Below are positions 12,916 to 15,456 of a DNA stretch of 15,456 bases, one piece after another. The stretch covers positions 1-15,456 of the forward strand of contig JBPBQV010000017.1 in assembly GCA_050955045.1 (NCBI GenBank), given 5' to 3'. This stretch comes from Mucilaginibacter_A sp050955045 (GTDB lineage: Bacteria; Bacteroidota; Bacteroidia; Sphingobacteriales; Sphingobacteriaceae). The position numbers and the translations under genes are program-made. The notes beneath the pieces were generated by a model, which did no database searches, was not told the origin of the DNA, and was given only the letters and a program-made list of their open reading frames with translations. Position 1 is the first letter of the stretch; every line of letters starts with the position of its first letter.

Positions 12916-13473
12916 TTAATCTTCTATCTGTCGTTTCCGTACATTTACCGCAGGATTTCCCTGGTAAACAAAGTTTGCTTCCATATTTTGAGTTGCGATA
13001 CTTCCGGCAGTTAAAATGGAATGTTTATCAGCAATAACTCCTGGGCAAACTATTGCTTTCGCGCCAATCCAAACGCCATCTGCTAACATAATTTCACCAA
13101 CAATTAAATCAAATGTTGACTTGGAATAATTATGGTTTCCAGTAAGCAGCATAGCACCTTGCGACAAGCAAACGTTGGAACCAATTTTCACCAGAACCAA
13201 GTTATCAATCCAAACAGCTTCACCAATCCAAGTATAATCGCCAACTATCAAAAACCACGGATATTTGATATTGAGCTGATGACGTAGCACCACTTTTTTT
13301 CCAATTGTCGCACCAAATATTCTTAGTAAAAAAACTTTTAAACCAGCAAATGGAAAAATAGAGTTTTTAAAGATTAATGCACTTACATAAAACCACAAAA
13401 TGCGTTTTAACCAACTGGCCCCCGGCTGATAATTGTGATTTTTATATGCTGCTAAATTTGTTTTTCCAGCCAT
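12916..13473 (-). CDS. WcaF-type polysaccharide acetyltransferase
   Basis: A left-handed beta-helix acyltransferase of 185 residues, predicted to O-acetylate a sugar of a surface or exported polysaccharide. After an N-terminal segment with a hydrophobic stretch (about 22-50), hexapeptide repeats run from about 54 to 165: IGKKVVL, IGEAVWI, IGSNVCL and then VWIGAKAIVCPGV. The probable catalytic His is H114 in LTGNHNY, a pattern shared with WcaF and related LbH O-acetyltransferases. It lies 2 bp after the GT2-exosortase gene in the same direction, so it is the last gene of the glycan operon seen here. The exact sugar acceptor cannot be read from the sequence. Confidence 0.9.
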   Translation of the reverse strand: MAGKTNLAAYKNHNYQPGASWLKRILWFYVSALIFKNSIFPFAGLKVFLLRIFGATIGKKVVLRHQLNIKYPWFLIVGDYTWIGEAVWIDNLVLVKIGSNVCLSQGAMLLTGNHNYSKSTFDLIVGEIMLADGVWIGAKAIVCPGVIADKHSILTAGSIATQNMEANFVYQGNPAVNVRKRQIED

Positions 13474-13475
13474 TA

Positions 13476-14888
13476 TTAAGATGCTGTTTTTACCGTACTT
13501 TTTTCTATAAAGAAATATAACGTTAGCGTTAACAATATGTAAATGAGGATATTGAAAATAATATGATGATTAATTTGATTCAATTTTTCGCCTTTCCAAT
13601 ACAATGCAAGCAGCATAAAACGTAAAATATTTAACAGTTGAAATCCAAGAATACAACTTATCCAAAGTTTTAATTTTGATTTGTTTTTTGCCGGAAAAGT
13701 TAATGCAAAAGCAGTTAAAAAACTCATTATACCTAATCCCAAACAATCATAAGCCAGGTTGATTTTACCAAACCCAACTGCCAATAATGAGTAATTATTT
13801 ATTTTGGTTGAATAGCCCAGCAATTTTAAACCTGTCGAACTACTATTAAGTAAAAAGTTGCGTAGTAATTGTATATAATTTAAATGCTGTGCCAAAAAAT
13901 AATTGTAGTTTTTACCATGAGAAATTAAGCTATTATAGAACAAGTTAAATGCATAAAACAACGCAAATAAAAACAAAAAATTAACTGCAAAACGTAAAAC
14001 TGTTTTTTTATTTGTATTTTGATTGTGTGAATTTTTGGTATGTTGAACTTGTAACAATTCATCAATTTTTACGTCAACCATCAACCTAAACCAAAAACCT
14101 TGCAAGAAGTGAAAGATAATTCCGGTTCTACCATCCAAAAATCCAAGTTGGAAAAACATACGATAAAAGAAGTATATGGACGGCCGCCAGTAGCGTGGCA
14201 ATTTCCACCAAATATTTTTTAACCATGCCGTACGTTCATCGGGCGTTCCTCCAAACTTTGGCTTCAAAGTTTGCTGCCGGATTTTTTGTAAACGGTCAAC
14301 TTCTTCTTGCGCCAGTAAATCGCTGTAAATGTTGTGTTTACTAATCCAAAAACTAATCTGGTTTTCTTTTAAATTTTCTTCGTGGAGAAAACCATCTTTC
14401 CAAATCACTGATTTGCCGGGCACAATAAAGCGATGGTCCATGTTTTCATTCAGATCAGAAAAACCAACGTTATATCTAAACATTTTAAGCAAATAAAATG
14501 GATAATATCCGCCGTATTTAATCCATTTGCCTTTAAAATAATTTTTTCTGTTGAAGTAAATACCGTTTATATTTTCAAATTCTTTTTCATCAAAGTTCTT
14601 TAGTTTTAGTAGAAGTTCCGGAGAAACTTGCTGATCGGCATCCAAACATATAACCCAGTTGGTTTTTATATCGAAAACTTTTAATGCAAAATCCCATTGT
14701 TTTGGATGATTTTCAAAAGGATGAAAAGCTGTTTTTACTGCGTATTTTTCGCAAACATCTAATGTTCTATCTGTACTTCCAGAATCTAAAACAAAAACAG
14801 TTGCATCCAAAATTTGGATTGATTGTAATAATCTTGGTAAATGAATTTCTTCATTAAAAGTTAAAATGATAAAAGAAAACGGCTTCAT
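13476..14888 (-). CDS. GT2 glycosyltransferase fused to an exosortase-like membrane domain
   Basis: A 470-residue two-part protein. Residues 1 to about 275 are a family 2 (GT-A) glycosyltransferase resembling LPS-core WaaE/KdtX-type enzymes: FNEE (11-14), DSGSTD (35-40), the metal-binding DAD (83-85) and LHEENL (168-173) after the catalytic region. A polar linker (about 281-296, rich in N, K, Q, H) leads to a hydrophobic C-terminal part (about 297-463) with four or five membrane segments. That part carries C382 (AYDCLGLG), R423 (LNILRF) and H441/H442 before the last segment, the order and spacing of the exosortase/archaeosortase catalytic triad. The frame is open through the linker and the second part has no good start of its own. 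The start overlaps the GT4 stop (ATGA), indicating coupled translation. Exosortases normally cleave C-terminal sorting signals and are found with exopolysaccharide loci; the substrate is not in the window. Confidence 0.82.
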   Translation of the reverse strand: MKPFSFIILTFNEEIHLPRLLQSIQILDATVFVLDSGSTDRTLDVCEKYAVKTAFHPFENHPKQWDFALKVFDIKTNWVICLDADQQVSPELLLKLKNFDEKEFENINGIYFNRKNYFKGKWIKYGGYYPFYLLKMFRYNVGFSDLNENMDHRFIVPGKSVIWKDGFLHEENLKENQISFWISKHNIYSDLLAQEEVDRLQKIRQQTLKPKFGGTPDERTAWLKNIWWKLPRYWRPSIYFFYRMFFQLGFLDGRTGIIFHFLQGFWFRLMVDVKIDELLQVQHTKNSHNQNTNKKTVLRFAVNFLFLFALFYAFNLFYNSLISHGKNYNYFLAQHLNYIQLLRNFLLNSSSTGLKLLGYSTKINNYSLLAVGFGKINLAYDCLGLGIMSFLTAFALTFPAKNKSKLKLWISCILGFQLLNILRFMLLALYWKGEKLNQINHHIIFNILIYILLTLTLYFFIEKSTVKTAS

Positions 14889-15456
14889 TTAAAATTGAGC
14901 AACACTTTGTTATAAAAACTAATATATTTTCCTGCCAGTTGCTTTTCGGAAAAATCATATTTAATTTTTTGAGGTGATTGCAATCGAATTTCATCTAATT
15001 TTCTGCGGTTGTTATTTATTTTTATTAATTGTTTGCGAAGATTTTCAGGTTGATTTTGGAAAGTCCAACCCAAATGATTTGCAACTATATAATCTGCAAG
15101 GCCAACCTGATCGCTGATTAAAACTGCCGTCCCAACAGTTAAAGCTTCAATCACCACATTACCAAAGTTTTCATTGTAAGAAGGAAGAACCAGCAAATCA
15201 TGTGCTTGCAAAACATTAAATTTAATTTCATTTTGCTGGAAACCGATCCAGTTTACAAATGGTTCCATACTGTTTTTAGCTACTATTTTTTTAAGTGAAT
15301 TGATGTAATCCAATTCACCAGTTCCGGCAATGGTTAACTGATATGAGAAATTGATTCCAGCCAAAGCTTCCAGTAAAATTTCCAATCCTTTTTTAGCTTC
15401 TATTCTGGAAAAAAATAACAGTTTTAAAGGTTTGGATTTATTTTTCAATCTTGATT
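14885..15456 (-). CDS. GT4 family glycosyltransferase, C-terminal part (runs off the window)
   Basis: A retaining GT-B glycosyltransferase of family 4, expected to add a sugar to a lipid-linked or surface glycan on the cytoplasmic side. What is visible is essentially the C-terminal donor-binding domain: KLLFFSRIEAKKGLEILLEAL, a GTGELD turn, WIGF, then the E-x7-E nucleotide-sugar motif in PSYNENFGNVVIEAL (E93 and E101 counted from a possible TTG codon at 15448). That TTG is unlikely to be the real start: the frame stays open to the window edge, and the N-terminal Rossmann domain of about 180-200 residues is missing. The gene is therefore partial. Its stop overlaps the next gene's start by 4 nt. 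Confidence 0.88.
   Translation of the reverse strand, partial: SRLKNKSKPLKLLFFSRIEAKKGLEILLEALAGINFSYQLTIAGTGELDYINSLKKIVAKNSMEPFVNWIGFQQNEIKFNVLQAHDLLVLPSYNENFGNVVIEALTVGTAVLISDQVGLADYIVANHLGWTFQNQPENLRKQLIKINNNRRKLDEIRLQSPQKIKYDFSEKQLAGKYISFYNKVLLNFK

Noticed and set aside
14162..14175. GATAAAAGAAGTAT inside the GT2-exosortase gene
   Set aside because: Coding for FFYR-type residues on the opposite strand and without the TTTT half; probably coincidental.
15446..15448. TTG as the real start of the GT4 gene
   Set aside because: The frame is open to the window edge and only the C-terminal GT4 domain is present, so the gene must begin outside.
1..15456. CRISPR array, insertion sequence or prophage
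   Set aside because: No regularly spaced identical repeats, transposase, integrase or phage-like genes were seen.

Overview
The window looks like chromosome of an AT-rich member of the Bacteroidota, most likely Sphingobacteriaceae-like (Pedobacter or Mucilaginibacter type). This is inferred from several things. Start codons lack Shine-Dalgarno sequences and have A/T-rich leaders instead. Promoter boxes have the Bacteroidota form TAnnTTTG. The ATP synthase epsilon subunit is the short form of 84 residues. An exosortase-like domain sits among glycan genes. No genome-wide comparison was possible, so the genus is a guess.

Layout. (1) Positions 30-8148, minus strand: a seven-gene branched-chain amino acid operon read in the order ilvD, ilvB, ilvN, a small SAM-dependent O-methyltransferase-like gene, ilvC, leuC, leuD. 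It covers acetolactate synthase, reductoisomerase and dihydroxy-acid dehydratase, then leucine-specific isopropylmalate isomerase; leuA and leuB would be expected beyond the left edge. (2) Positions 8149-8535: an AT-rich control region with the probable ilvD promoter, inverted repeats and the atpDC terminator. (3) Positions 8536-10367, minus: atpD and atpC, without the other ATP synthase genes. (4) Positions 10600-12888, plus: a PrxQ/BCP-like peroxiredoxin, tRNA-Arg(ACG), a strong terminator, adk and obgE. (5) Positions 12916 to the right edge, minus: a surface-glycan cluster with a GT4 glycosyltransferase (N-terminus outside the window), a GT2 glycosyltransferase fused to an exosortase-like membrane domain, and a WcaF-type acetyltransferase. 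The glycan genes overlap or nearly touch and appear to be one operon converging on obgE.

Two things stand out. First, most real intergenic gaps hold a copy of one short motif, TTTT-N8-AAAAGAAGYAT, in either orientation; in the gap upstream of the methyltransferase gene two copies form a 44-bp near-perfect inverted repeat. Two other spacers (leuC/leuD and atpD/atpC) are filled by palindromes built from tandem 7-nt units. Second, the GT2-exosortase fusion puts a glycan-building enzyme and a putative transpeptidase/protease-type membrane domain on one chain, with candidate Cys/Arg/His catalytic residues preserved.
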